Source: Euborellia annulipes
Lineage: Eukaryota > Arthropoda > Insecta > Dermaptera > Anisolabididae
Assembly (NCBI GenBank): GCA_023213315.1
Contig: JAKCPI010014217.1
Span: forward strand, 1 to 64,000
Direction of reading: 5' to 3'
DNA length: 64,000 bases
The position numbers and the translations under genes were made by a program. Under the pieces are notes generated by a model. That model had not been told where the DNA came from. It worked only from the letters and a program-made list of their open reading frames with translations, and did no database searches. Numbering within the stretch: position 1 is the stretch's first letter; each line of letters opens with the position of its first letter. Below, one piece after another: positions 19,932 through 30,405 of this stretch.

Positions 19932-22152
19932 ATGACCAGCCTTGCGCATCAAGCGACAGAAAACCGCTCTGTAGCCGAATTTACTGAACAGGCTTACCTG
20001 AATTATGCCATGTACGTCATCATGGACCGTGCATTGCCGCATATCAGTGATGGTTTAAAGCCTGTACAGCGCCGTATTGTCTTTGCCATGAGCGAATTAG
20101 GCTTGAAAAATAGTGGTAAGCCAAAAAAATCAGCGCGTACAGTAGGTGATGTACTCGGTAAATATCATCCTCATGGCGACTCGGCATGTTATGAAGCGAT
20201 GGTATTAATGGCTCAGCCGTTTAGTTATCGTTATCCTTTAATTGAAGGACAAGGTAACTGGGGTTCACCTGATGACCCTAAATCCTTTGCTGCAATGCGT
20301 TATACCGAAGCCAAACTTTCGGCTTATAGTGAGTTATTGCTTGGTGAATTAGGCCAAGGTACAAGTGAATGGCAAGATAACTTTGATGGTTCATTAAAAG
20401 AACCTATTACATTGCCAGCACGTGTGCCTAATATTCTACTCAACGGCACAACAGGTATTGCTGTCGGGATGGCAACCGATATTCCGCCGCATAACTTACG
20501 TGAGGTGATTAAGGGAACAATTGCCTTAATTCGTAACCCACAAACTTCAGATGAAAAATTGGCCGAATATATTCCAGCGCCAGATTTGCCAACAAAAGCT
20601 GAAATTATTACTCCGCCTGAAGAGTTACTCAAGATTCAGACTACTGGTCGTGGTAGTTACCGCATGCGAGCGGTATATGCCGTTGAAAAAAATGAAATCG
20701 TCATTACTGAATTGCCTTATCAAGTATCCGGCTCTAAGGTCATTACTCAAATTGCTGATCAAATGCAGGCCAAGAAGCTGCCATTGGTGGTGGATATACG
20801 TGATGAGTCAGATCATGAGAACCCAACACGGTTAGTGATTGTACTTCGTTCTAATCGTATTGATGCTGAAGCGGTGATGAGTCACTTATTTGCGACCACA
20901 GATTTAGAATCAAGCTATCGTGTTAATTTAAACATGATTGGGGAAGATGGTCGCCCTCAGGTTAAATCAATTCGCCGTATTTTGCTCGAATGGATTGAAA
21001 TCCGTAAAAAAAACGGTGACTCGCCGTTTAGAATATCATTTAAACCGAATTGAAAAACGCCTCCATATTTTGGAAGGTCTTTTAATTGCTTATCTTGATA
21101 TAGATACAGTTATTCGCATTATTCGTGAAGAAGATCAGCCCAAACCTGTGTTAATGGAGCACTTCAAGATTGATGAAGTGCAGGCAGAAGCAATTTTAGA
21201 ACTGAAGTTACGTCATTTAGCAAAACTTGAAGAGATGGAAATCCGTCAAGAGCAGGACGAACTTGCAGCAAAAGCAGCGATTATTCGTGAGCAATTGGAA
21301 AATCCTGAATCTTTAAAAAACCTGATTATCGGTGAATTAAAAGAAGACGCTAAAAAGTTTGGTGATGAACGTCGTTCTCCAATTGTAGCGCGATCTGAAG
21401 CTGTGCAGATTAAAGAACAAGACTTAGTACCGGCAGAAACAGTCACAGTCGTTTTATCTGAAGCAGGTTGGATTCGTGCCGCGAAAGGGGCGGATGTCGA
21501 TCCAGAAAAATTAAACTACCGTGCTGGAGATCAATATTTAAGTCATGTCGTGGGTAAGACTAACCAACGGATTTATTTCCTTGATGAAACTGGACGTAGT
21601 TATGCCTTACCAATAAGTAGCTTGCCATCAGCAAGAGGCTTGGGCGAGCCATTAAGCTCAAAATTGGCACCTGCAAGTGGTGTGTCATTTATTCAGGTTT
21701 ATCTAGAAGATGAAGAAGCTGAACTTATTGCGGCCAGTTCATCAGGTTATGGTTTTAAAACTCAAACCAAACAATTAGATACCAATGCCAAAGCGGGTAA
21801 AACCTTTTTATCAGTACCTGAGAAATCAAAAGCTTTACCCTTAATTCCTACCCAAAACATGTCACATTTAGCCGTGCTCAGCTCAGCAGGACGCCTGTTA
21901 ATTATTGATTTAGCAGAACTGCCGAACTTAAATAAGGGTAAAGGTAATAAGTTGATACAACTTGAAGCGAAAGAGCAAATTTTATCCATGACAACCCTGA
22001 ACTTAGATGAAATAATTCAGGTGGTTGCAGGTCAACAACATTTAAAATTAAAAGGTGATGATCTACAAAAATACATGGGTAAACGTGCATCAAAAGGTCA
22101 GCTCTTACCACGTGGATATCAAAAAGCAAATAAACTGTTGATTCAGAGATAA
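19932..22152 (+). CDS. parC: DNA topoisomerase IV subunit A, frameshifted
   Basis: Essential decatenating topoisomerase subunit. The ATG at 19932 (MTSLAHQ) is preferred to an upstream TTG. The catalytic tyrosine is in AAMRYTEAK (Y124). The quinolone-determining region reads [12 protein letters not shown], with Ser84 and Glu88 both in the susceptible form. The frame leaves at an eight-A run (21006-21013), where one A is in excess; [16 protein letters not shown] and the whole C-terminal domain continue to 22152. Joined length is about 739 residues. Because parC is essential, the break is almost certainly a sequence error. Confidence 0.93.
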
Positions 22153-22447
22153 AGCTAGCGTCGGGCAACATAAATACGCTATATATGGCAACATGTTCAA
22201 GCAATGAACTGAACTTGTTGGTATTGAATAATGATTAAAAGGGCAGCAATTTGGAGTACGTAATTTGTACTCCATACAAAAATTGACAGGGTGAAATTGT
22301 CAAAATTTCTGTCTCATAATCGTGTTCGAAAGTGTCATGAATGTGCCAATAAGTTTTAAATATGTTCTGGCACCAAGAAGCTAAAGAATAGCTGGGGCAT
22401 TGAATAACAGTTATTACTAAGGATTACGAATCGGAGATAATGGCATT
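22153..22447. other. parC-fadD intergenic region with a hairpin
   Basis: 295 bases without a gene. A perfect seven-pair hairpin GGAGTAC-gtaattt-GTACTCC lies at 22253-22273 with only a weak A/T tail, so it is at best a poor terminator. TTGACA occurs at about 22284, but no well-placed -10 follows it. Confidence 0.35.
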
Positions 22448-24127
22448 ATGGAAAAAATTTGGTTTGCAGAATACCAAAAAACAGGGATTCCAGAAACAGT
22501 AGCATTGCCTGCGGAAAATACCTCACTTGTTGATATTTTTGAGAGTAATTTCCAAAAATTTGGTTCTCGTGATGCCTTTATCTTCATGGATAAAGCGATG
22601 TCATTTAACGAGTTAGAACTTGCAAGCCGTAAGTTCGCGACCTATTTGCAAAATTTGGGGTTAGCAAAAGGCACTCGTGTTGCAGTAATGATGCCAAATG
22701 TATTGCAGTATCCTGTGGTGGCATTGGCAGTTCTACGTGCGGGCTTGGTTTTAGTGAACGTCAATCCACTTTATACGGCACGTGAGCTTGAGCATCAGTT
22801 AAATGACTCAGGCGCGGAAGTACTCGTGATTATTGAGAACTTTGCCAGTGTTTACCAAAGCATTTTAGGTAAAACTCCAGTGAAGCATGTTGTAGTTGCG
22901 TCAGTAGGAGATATGCTCGGTACACTCAAAGGTACTTTGGTGAACTTTGTATTACGTAAAGTACGTAAGCAAATTCCAGCTTGGAATATTCCGGGCCACG
23001 TTAAATTTAATTCAGCATTAAATAAAGAAAATTCGAGCAATTATAAGCGTCCGACTTTAACTTTAAGTGATACTGCTGTACTTCAATATACTGGTGGTAC
23101 AACGGGTGTTTCAAAAGGTGCAGAGCTTACTCATCGTAATCTTGTAGCAAACTTACTTCAGTGTGATGGTATTTTCCAAAGTAAATTTGGAGCAAACGAT
23201 GGCGCTAAAGGCGACCGTATTGTTTGTGCATTGCCGCTTTATCATATTTTTGCATTCATGGTTTGTGCGATGTACGGTATGTATAAAGGTCAGGCAAATA
23301 TCTTGATTCCGAACCCTCGTGATTTGCCAGCAGTGATTAATGAGTTACGTAAATATCAGCCATCTTTCTTCCCGGCTGTAAATACATTATTTAATGCATT
23401 GGTAAATAATGAAGAGTTTAGACAACTTGACCATAGCAAGTTAAAAATGGCGATGGGCGGTGGTATGGCAGTTTTACCTTCTACAGCGGAAGCTTGGAAG
23501 AAAATTACTGGCACAACCATTATTGAAGGCTATGGTTTGTCTGAAACTTCACCGGTAGCAACTGCAAATCCACCTGCTTCTACTGAGTTTAGTGGCACCA
23601 TTGGTATTCCGTTACCTTTAACAGAAGTAACTATTCTAGATGATGACGGTAAAGAAGTTGCTTTAGGTGAGCAAGGCGAAATCTCGATTCGTGGACCTCA
23701 AGTGATGAAAGGCTACTGGAATCGTCCTGATGAGACAGCTAAAGTCATGACAGCAGATGGTTTCTTCCGTACGGGTGATATCGGTGTTATGGATAGCCGT
23801 GGATATACAAAAATTGTAGATCGTAAAAAAGATATGATTTTGGTTTCTGGCTTTAACGTTTACCCAAGTGAAATCGAAGAAGTTATTGCTAAACATCCAA
23901 AAGTATTGGAAGTTGCAGCAATTGGTGTTCCAGATGAAAAATCAGGTGAAGTGCCAAAACTCTTTATTGTGAAAAAAGATCAAAGCTTAACGACTGAAGA
24001 AGTTTTGAGCTTCGCTAAAGAGAACTTAACAGGATATAAACGTCCTCGTTACGTTGAGTTTATGGATGAATTACCAAAATCGAATGTAGGCAAAATTTTA
24101 CGTAAAGACTTACGTAAACCAGCTTAA
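22448..24127 (+). CDS. fadD: long-chain fatty acid--CoA ligase
   Basis: 559-residue ANL-superfamily acyl-CoA synthetase that activates fatty acids with ATP and CoA for beta-oxidation. Motifs: P-loop YTGGTTGVSKGAELTHRN, GYGLSETSP, the adenylate-binding DGFFRTGDIG, and the C-terminal lysine region PKSNVGKILRKDLR. Length and motif order match FadD. It has its own terminator directly downstream. Confidence 0.9.
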   Translation: MEKIWFAEYQKTGIPETVALPAENTSLVDIFESNFQKFGSRDAFIFMDKAMSFNELELASRKFATYLQNLGLAKGTRVAVMMPNVLQYPVVALAVLRAGLVLVNVNPLYTARELEHQLNDSGAEVLVIIENFASVYQSILGKTPVKHVVVASVGDMLGTLKGTLVNFVLRKVRKQIPAWNIPGHVKFNSALNKENSSNYKRPTLTLSDTAVLQYTGGTTGVSKGAELTHRNLVANLLQCDGIFQSKFGANDGAKGDRIVCALPLYHIFAFMVCAMYGMYKGQANILIPNPRDLPAVINELRKYQPSFFPAVNTLFNALVNNEEFRQLDHSKLKMAMGGGMAVLPSTAEAWKKITGTTIIEGYGLSETSPVATANPPASTEFSGTIGIPLPLTEVTILDDDGKEVALGEQGEISIRGPQVMKGYWNRPDETAKVMTADGFFRTGDIGVMDSRGYTKIVDRKKDMILVSGFNVYPSEIEEVIAKHPKVLEVAAIGVPDEKSGEVPKLFIVKKDQSLTTEEVLSFAKENLTGYKRPRYVEFMDELPKSNVGKILRKDLRKPA

Positions 24128-24135
24128 TCAGTTAA

Positions 24136-24164
24136 TAAAAAAAGCGCCTTAGGGCGCTTTTTTT
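24136..24164 (+). terminator. terminator after fadD
   Basis: AAAAAAAGCGCC-tta-GGGCGCTTTTTTT hairpin nine bases after the stop. It is symmetrical and may also serve the convergent gene at 24169. Confidence 0.88.
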
Positions 24165-24168
24165 AATT

Positions 24169-24558
24169 TTATATTTTATGACTTTTTATAAACCAGCGAT
24201 CTATATAAGGACGCCCAATTCCGACCATCCCAACAAAAACAAGCATTGTGCCGAGTTGCAGGCGTAGGTGAGTTAAATCAAGCTGACCATAACTTAAATA
24301 ATTATCTGTTAAGCAATATATCGTAATCACAATGAGCCAGTGCCACAAAGGAAGTCGTTTAATACCAACAGCAATAAAGGTAATTGTTAAAATAACAAAG
24401 GTGCCAAGTGTAGATTGCCAATTCAAATTTGCACAAATCACACTCAGTAAAAAAGCGACAATAGGGAGTACGATCTTTAATATGCGATCTATCTGAAGTT
24501 GATTCTGTTTTTGCTTATCCAAGACTTCAAACAATTCTTTTTGATCAGGTTGTTGCAT
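24169..24558 (-). CDS. small multi-pass membrane protein, unknown
   Basis: About 129 residues from the start MQQPDQKELFEVLDKQ, with four hydrophobic helices: IVLPIVAFLLSVICA, LGTFVILTITFIAVGI, HWLIVITIYCLT, LGTMLVFVGMVGIG. A longer open frame reaches 24684, but its extra residues have no protein-like character and it would overlap the divergent MAPEG gene. No family recognised. Confidence 0.5.
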   Translation of the reverse strand: MQQPDQKELFEVLDKQKQNQLQIDRILKIVLPIVAFLLSVICANLNWQSTLGTFVILTITFIAVGIKRLPLWHWLIVITIYCLTDNYLSYGQLDLTHLRLQLGTMLVFVGMVGIGRPYIDRWFIKSHKI

Positions 24559-24664
24559 ACATGGCCCTATTAAACAGTGATGACAAGTGATTGCATAAAA
24601 TTTCAGGTAAAAACGCAATGTTATGATAGCATGATCAACAGTATTTTCAGTGATGGATGGCACT

Positions 24665-25063
24665 ATGCAGGGCATCAGCGGCATTATCTATATTATTTTA
24701 GTGGCATGTTTACTGCCATATGCATTTACCGCAATTGCAAAAATTACGGGTGGTTTTCAGCCTGCCGATAATCAAAACCCGAGAGCTTTTTTTGCCAAAA
24801 CAACTGGTCTGGCTGCTCGCGCTAATGCCGTACAACAAAATAGTTTTGAAAGCCTGCCTTTATTCTTAACGGCTATTTTAATGGCTGAATATATGGTCGT
24901 TCCGGAATATTTTATTCTGAGATTAGGTTGGGCATATATTATTTTAAGAGTCATTTATGGAATTTGCTATTTAAGCAACTGGGCAACTTTACGCTCGATT
25001 GTATGGTTCTTATCTATATTGTGTCCAATCTTCTTATTAGTGGTCACGATTAAACTGACTTGA
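24665..25063 (+). CDS. MAPEG family membrane protein
   Basis: About 132 residues and four helices with the MAPEG pattern: RAFFAKTTGLAARANAVQQN, then SFESLPLF, and a final RLGWAYIILRVIYGICYL. The family includes glutathione S-transferase-like membrane enzymes; bacterial substrates are mostly unknown. The start at 24665 (MQGISG) is chosen because it begins just before the first helix; an upstream ATG or GTG a few codons earlier is possible. Confidence 0.75.
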   Translation: MQGISGIIYIILVACLLPYAFTAIAKITGGFQPADNQNPRAFFAKTTGLAARANAVQQNSFESLPLFLTAILMAEYMVVPEYFILRLGWAYIILRVIYGICYLSNWATLRSIVWFLSILCPIFLLVVTIKLT

Positions 25064-25190
25064 GTGTCATTCTGTCATCATTCATATCAACTTTCACGTG
25101 TGCGCATTGTATAATCGGCATCATTTTGATGATATCCACGCTATAATCGAGTGGATTTTACATCTGACTTCATAACGAAAGAGTATTGAT

Positions 25191-25715
25191 ATGAGTTACA
25201 GCGATATCCCAGCAGGTAAAGATGCCCCAAATGACATCTATGTCATCATTGAAATTCCTGCAAATGCAGCACCAATTAAATATGAAATCGACAAAGATTC
25301 TGATGCATTGTTTGTAGACCGTTTCATGGGTACAGCAATGTTCTATCCAGCAAACTATGGCTATGTTCCAAATACTTTGTCTGAAGATGGCGACCCGTTA
25401 GACGTACTTGTTGTAACTCCACATCCTGTTGCTGCTGGCTCTGTAATTCGTTGCCGTCCAGTGGGCAAATTAAAAATGGAAGATGATGGTGGTATCGATG
25501 CGAAATTAATCGCTGTTCCACACGAAAAATTGTCTCCACTTTATAAAGACGTGAAGGAATATACCGATCTTCCTCCATTGTTGATTAGCCAAGTAGAGCA
25601 TTTCTTCAGTCACTATAAAGATTTAGAGCCAGGTAAGTGGGTAAAAATCAGTGGTTGGGAAGGTGCTGATGTTGCTAAAGCTGAAGTGTTAAAAGCAATT
25701 GAAGCTGCTAAATAA
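25191..25715 (+). CDS. ppa: inorganic pyrophosphatase
   Basis: 174-residue family I soluble pyrophosphatase, which hydrolyses PPi to drive biosynthesis. The signature DGDPLDVLV carries the metal-binding aspartates. [18 protein letters not shown] and the C-terminal KWVKISGW block are also typical. A good promoter-like TATAAT occurs at about 25112, and AAAGAG precedes the start. It ends with a strong hairpin shared with the convergent porin gene. Confidence 0.95.
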   Translation: MSYSDIPAGKDAPNDIYVIIEIPANAAPIKYEIDKDSDALFVDRFMGTAMFYPANYGYVPNTLSEDGDPLDVLVVTPHPVAAGSVIRCRPVGKLKMEDDGGIDAKLIAVPHEKLSPLYKDVKEYTDLPPLLISQVEHFFSHYKDLEPGKWVKISGWEGADVAKAEVLKAIEAAK

Positions 25716-25766
25716 GCTTTAATTGATAAGGCTCAGAATGCCTCAATTGATATTCTGAGCTTAATA

Positions 25767-25801
25767 AAAAACCTACATCTGTTGCCAGATGTAGGTTTTT
25801 T
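25767..25801. terminator. bidirectional terminator between ppa and oprD
   Basis: A 14-pair stem AAAAACCTACATCT-gttgcc-AGATGTAGGTTTTT lies between convergent genes. A second hairpin, GCTCAGAAT ... ATTCTGAGC, precedes it at about 25731-25760. Confidence 0.85.
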
Positions 25802-25822
25802 TATGCTTGATAGATTTGTGAA

Positions 25823-27110
25823 TTAAAATAATTTCACAGGAATATCAAGGAATATACGCCATTCATTAGTGTCAGGCATATAGTCTGTACTATATGCGTC
25901 GTCAGCACGGTAGATTGAATTACGTAAACGTAAGCTTGAACCTTTAGCAAAACCACTTTGAACTGTGTATTTTACTTGGTTGAAGAATTCGCTTTCGTTT
26001 GAGTCATCTGCACCGTTAGATGTTTTGATATCCCAACCATACACATAAGCTGTAGTCCAGTTTAGGCCTGGTAATACACCTAACTTGCCAAAGTCGAGGC
26101 TATATTGGATTTGTGCAGATTTTTCATCATTACCAATGAAATCAGACAAATAAGAGTTTGGCAAATAGACACTTTGGCCGCCGTCTTGGTTCGAACCATA
26201 GTTATAACCAATGTTACCACTGTTTTGTTGGTATGCTAACATTACACTATGTGGGCCAGTTGCATAAGTTCCTGAAATTGCCCAAATATTATTGGTTTTG
26301 TCTTCACCAGTTGGGCCAGTTGCGTATGACAATGAAGCATTTTTATCAAACTTAGTATGATAGCCACTGAAGTCATAAGTAAATGAGCTGTCATTAGCAA
26401 GCAATTGCTTGTAGTTCACATTGACATAGTGACGATCAAGTTTGTCTTTTACATCAACGCCATAGTAAGAACCATTGAGATTGATCATCAAACTTATATT
26501 TTGCACCCCAAACAATGGCACTATCTAAACCATTTTGGTCAGTCGCAATTTGGTCAGAATATTGGTTTTTAGTGAATTTACCAGCAATTACTTCTAAATC
26601 TTTAATTTCATGGCTGGTTAACAATGTACCTGTGAAATATTCAGGAACCATACGTGCAGTGTTACTTGCAAGAACAGGTAAATCGAGTACTTGAGTACCG
26701 TAACGTACGGTGGTATTCGAGAAACGAGCTTTTACGCTACCGCCACCACGTGTCCATTGATCGTAAACACGGATTTTCACGTACACCATTGTAACGAGGA
26801 ATCATTTGGTTGCCGTTATTGTTATTCGCACCGATTTTGAAAGAAAAATCACCAACAGCACCAACACCGAAACCAACGATACCTTTGGTAAAGCCGGAAT
26901 CTAGCGTAACGATTGCTGATTGAGCAAATGAACTGTGTCATCTTCAACGTTATTTTTCTTGTCACGTTGAATATAACCTGTACGGAAGAGAATAGAACCG
27001 TTCGCATCTTCAACAAATCCTTTTGCCTCACTTTGCTCGCTTGCCTGAGCTGAGGAAATTATTGCCGCAGAAATGAGAACTGCTAATGTAAGTTTTTGTG
27101 CATTTAGCAT
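25823..27110 (-). CDS. OprD family outer-membrane porin, frameshifted
   Basis: Substrate-specific porin of the OprD/Occ family. It starts with a signal peptide (LAVLISAAIISSAQA) and ends in a C-terminal phenylalanine (DIPVKLF), the outer-membrane insertion signal. Family blocks: GFVEDANGSILFRTGY, TRGGGSVKARFSNT, ASNTARMVPEYFTG, KDLEVIAGKFTKNQYSDQ. The gene is read in four pieces with shifts near 26935, 26780-26800 and 26490-26510. At the first break the continuation is FAQSAIVTLDSGFTKGIVG. Joined length is about 428 residues, right for the family. The breaks could be errors or inactivation; reduced OprD-type porins affect uptake of basic amino acids and carbapenems in some species. Confidence 0.8.
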
Positions 27111-28071
27111 ATTTAAAGAACCTCATAAAAACGATAAATCCTGTGCCTTGTTATTGTTCAGGGCCTAGGATTTCCATCAATTGTATAAGTAATCTATAAA
27201 AAAGATATATTTTTGTTGATTTTATTTTATATATGCTATGCAGAAATTGATTAATGTGTTACTGGTTGTTTACCAAATTTACTATTAAGCTTTTATACTT
27301 AATGTATTGTTTAAAATAGAAAAAGTAATTTATTTTTTAGTGGATTTTTACCATTTATTTTATATTCAAAGCTCAAAAAATAGTTGATTCTTGTGTTTAT
27401 TTTTTGATCTTTTTTGATGGATATGTTTACTTTTTAATCTTATTTTAAGTTGCTTTTTTCGACGATTTATTTTCAATGCTTTCTAAAGTGTTACTGTATA
27501 ACATTATTTTTAATACATGATGTGCAAAAAAGAGATCACTATAATAAGCCAATGTAATTTAATGGTGTTGTTCAAAATTAGTGCGATATTCTGCATAAAT
27601 TTTGTGCATTAGTCTTTTTACTCATATTGTCGCTTAAAAAAGACCCAAAATAGTTCATAAGTTTTAAAACAGAAAAAATAAAGAAATCTAATTAAAAAAA
27701 ATGCCCATTCACAGACCATTAAAAGCCAGCTTTAAGAAATTTACGTAATTTTTATATCTCTTATTTAAGTTTAAATAGAAATTTTACATTGAGTAATTGG
27801 ATACTGCTGATGTCGCTAATTTATTTCCGACAAGGTGTTTTCTTATGTTGCTCTTTTTTAACTGGATAGAAGTATTGTTTTATAATATTGTTTTTTATAA
27901 ATATATTTTTATAAAAACTAAATGGAAATTTTATTGTAGAGATATTTTGATTTCAATATTGATGATGTTTAGAGAGCGGAAATATGAACTTGGCACAGCA
28001 ATTGCTAAAGCTAAAGTAACACAATGTGTTTTATATACATAAATCGTGCATTCATTATGGGGGAGATCAAA
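27111..28071. other. long AT-rich gene-free region between divergent porin genes
   Basis: 961 bases with no convincing gene on either strand. The longest open frame (27797-28042) lacks a ribosome-binding site and recognisable features. The left edge has GAGGTTCTTTAAAT before the OprD start, and the right edge has GGGGGAGATCAAA before the TorF-like start. It probably holds both promoters and their regulatory sites, but I see no clear operator. Confidence 0.45.
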
Positions 28072-28883
28072 ATGATGAAATTTGCACTTAAGACCTTAGG
28101 TCTTGGTATTTTCGCAGCTGGTTCAACCATGGCTATGGCTGAAGAAGCACCATCTTTTTATGGCATCACGGCGACTGGTAGTGTAGCGGCAACTACAGAC
28201 TACCGCTTCCGTGGTGTTACACAATCGTCAAATAACCCAGCAATTCAAGGTGGTTTCACTTTTCTCATAAGTCAGGTGCGTATGTTGCGCTGTGGGGTTC
28301 AAGCGTTGACTTTAATACACCAGGCGTTTCAACAGAAACAGATATCTCTTTAGGTTATACCAATACATTAAAACTGTCAGATAAGCTGGCACCAACCTAT
28401 GACGTGGGTATAATTCATTATGGCTATATTGGTTCTGACTCAAAATTTACTAACCCATACAATGGGGATACTGGTTTTGACTTTAATGAGTTTTATGGAA
28501 AATTAACTTTTGCTGATTCTTTATTTAAAGGTGATGCACTGAGTGTGGGCGTAAGCTATTCAGATGACTATTGGGGTCACTCTGATGAGTTCTGGTACTT
28601 TAACCTAGGTTATTCAGCACCAATCGCAGACACAGGCTTCACTGGACTTGCTTCTGTTGGTTATAACAAACTTAAAAATAAAGACTCTTTACTTGTGGTT
28701 GCGGGTGGACCAGGTGAAGACGATAGTTATATCGATTATAAAGTTGGCGTAAACTATAATATTTTGGGTATTGTCGCTGAGCTAGATGTTGTGGGTACAG
28801 ACATTAGCACTTCTGGTATGACCGATGCTGGTAAAAAACCGTATGACACAGGCTTAGTATTTAGTTTAACTAAAACATTCTAA
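28072..28883 (+). CDS. TorF family putative outer-membrane porin (TIGR02001), frameshifted
   Basis: Signal peptide (LGLGIFAAGSTMAMA) followed by a beta-barrel-like protein with the family opening SVAATTDYRFRGVTQSSNNP and a C-terminal phenylalanine (SLTKTF). After TTDYRFRGVTQ...GGFTF the frame shifts at a T-run near 28259-28263, where one T appears lost. The continuation SHKSGAYVALWGSSVDFNTP runs to 28883. Joined length is about 270 residues. The strong GGGGGAG ribosome-binding site supports the start at 28072. The substrate is unknown. Confidence 0.8.
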
Positions 28884-28894
28884 TTTTATGTTGT

Positions 28895-28925
28895 AAAAAA
28901 AGCGGGTTTATTTGCCCGCTTTTTC
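28895..28925 (+). terminator. terminator after the TorF-like gene
   Basis: AAAAGCGGG-tttattt-g-CCCGCTTTTT hairpin with a TTTTTC tail, 15 bases after the stop. Confidence 0.85.
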
Positions 28926-28934
28926 TTTTTGAAG

Positions 28935-28963
28935 AACAGCGGACTCGTAATCCGCTGTTTTAT
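28935..28963. terminator. second hairpin between TorF-like gene and comM
   Basis: AACAGCGGA-ctcgtaa-TCCGCTGTT with a TTTATTTT tail on the plus strand. It abuts the comM stop codon and may terminate both convergent genes. Confidence 0.7.
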
Positions 28964-28964
28964 T

Positions 28965-29617
28965 TTAAGAATGATTACCCCGATAGGAGAGTGCTTCTGT
29001 AAGATGAGTGCTTTGAATCATCTCACTTTGAGCTAAATCGGCAATTGTACGAGCAACCCGTAAAACCCGATGATAAGCGCGGGCCGATAAATTTAAACGT
29101 TGTTGAGCCATTTCAATCATTCGTTGAGAAGTACTATCAAGTACAGCATGTAGCTCTAGCTGTTTTGGCGAAAGCGCCTGATTTAAACAATTTTGTCTTT
29201 GCATTTGTTGTTCATAAGCAGAAATCACACGCTGTCGCACTGCTGTAGAGTCTTCAGTCGGCGTTGGATCTTGCAGTTCCTGAGCTTTTAATGGTGGCAC
29301 ATCAATATGTAAATCGATACGGTCAAGTAAAGGTCCCGATATACGGTTTTGATAGCGCTTAATACTCTCAGGTGAACACTGACAACGACTATCTTGGTTA
29401 AATGCATAACCACATGGGCAGGGGTTCATCGCTGCAATCAGTTGGAAGTTAGCTGGGTAAGTAATTTGCCGAGCTGCTCGTGAAATAATGATTTCTTTGG
29501 ACTCAAGCGGCTGACGTAAAACTTCTAATACTTTTCTATCAAACTCGGGAAGTTCATCTAAAAAGAGCACGCCTAAATGCGATAATGTAATTTCGCCTGG
29601 TTTAGGGTGAGAACCGC
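28965..29617 (-). pseudogene. comM: comM, 3' part, separated by a transposon
   Basis: C-terminal part of the ComM (YifB) AAA+ helicase of natural transformation. It begins inside GSHPKPGEITLSHLG and contains the Walker B region GVLFLDELPEFDRKVLEVL, then the Mg-chelatase-type C-terminal domain (NPCPCGYA, SGPLLDRIDLHIDVP, LNLSARAYHRVLRVARTI). The upstream part lies at 49100-49940, and the coding frame is continuous across the element if the ACCGC duplication is counted once. In this genome comM is therefore disrupted. ComM promotes branch migration during transformation, so reduced natural competence is expected. Confidence 0.95.
29613..29617. repeat. target-site duplication, left copy (ACCGC)
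   Basis: ACCGC directly abuts the left end TGTAATATAC at 29618 and is repeated beyond the right end at 49100-49104. The same 5-bp duplication is the known signature of AbaR and Tn6022-type insertions in comM. Confidence 0.95.
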
Positions 29618-29626
29618 TGTAATATA

Positions 29627-29701
29627 CTCAATTTAACTTCACAAAACACCTGTTTGGAGGCTCTTTTAACTCAAATTTATAGAAATAGTTTTCTCAATTT
29701 A
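29627..29701 (+). repeat. left-end direct repeats (probable TnsB binding sites)
   Basis: CTCAATTTA at 29627-29635, CTCAAATTTA at 29670-29679 and CTCAATTTA at 29693-29701. Repeated short sites inside the ends are what TnsB of Tn7-family elements binds. I do not find a matching CTCAATTTA at the right end, which instead carries two copies of AAATTTATGAAATTT-like sequence near 49045-49080. Confidence 0.5.
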
Positions 29702-29743
29702 CCCCTAATAGATTTCAATTTTATATAAATTATAGGAAATAGC

Positions 29744-30405
29744 ATGCAAAAATTGAACAAATTCGGGTTATCAAGCCAACAAGAAGAAGTGTATCAGGTC
29801 AAATCTGCTTTCATGGTTCATATGTGCCTTTTGAATCAACATTAGAAAGAGATTTTTTGATTTTTCATGCTTTTAGAAAAGATATTATTGACTTGGTGGC
29901 GCAACCTATATCGATTCCATTCTTCAAAAATGGAATTGAATATGAATATACGCCTGATTATTTTGTTCAATTTTATACTGGTGGTAATTATACATACTAT
30001 GAAACTAAGCCTATGATTGTTGAAGTAAAGCCTTTAGCTGAATGGAAAAAGAATTGGAGAGACTGGTCTGATAAATGGAAAGCAACACTTCAATATTGTA
30101 AAGAGCAAGATTTCAGATTTAAAATTTATGATGAAAGTAGAATTAGACATAAGGCATTGAAAAATATAAATTATATTAATAGATATAAGAATTCTTATTT
30201 TGATGAATCTGAAAAGAGATGTGTTCTTGAACAAGTACGATTAATGGGGGGAACCACAATTGGTTATCTACTTGAACGCTTTTTTAAAGGATCATTATAT
30301 AGAAATACGGGTAGAAACTTAATTTTTCATTTATTGGCTAATAAACATTTGGAATTCGATTATTGGGATGACCTTACAGAATTAAGCGAGGTGTGGTGTG
30401 AATGA
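29744..30405 (+). CDS. tnsA: TnsA-like transposon endonuclease, frameshifted start
   Basis: Cuts the 5' ends of the transposon during cut-and-paste transposition. Restriction-endonuclease-fold catalytic residues are visible: Glu in FESTLERDFL, Asp in YTPDYFV and Lys in IVEVKP. The open frame starts only at a GTG (29824), but the family N-terminus (IEQIRVIKPTRRSVSGQI) is in frame just upstream. It connects to ATG 29744, with an AGGA site before it, if the A-run at 29748-29752 has lost one A. Joined length is about 220 residues. It overlaps tnsB by eight bases. Confidence 0.87.

Noticed and set aside
19932..22152. parC as a pseudogene or two genes
   Set aside because: Topoisomerase IV is essential and the family sequence resumes immediately after an eight-A run.
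25823..27110. oprD as a genuine carbapenem-related porin loss
   Set aside because: Three single-base breaks occur in a window where essential genes are broken the same way; sequence error is the simpler explanation.
27797..28042. 81-codon open frame in the AT-rich region between the porin genes
   Set aside because: No ribosome-binding site, no recognisable sequence, and an atypical composition; it is probably chance in AT-rich DNA.
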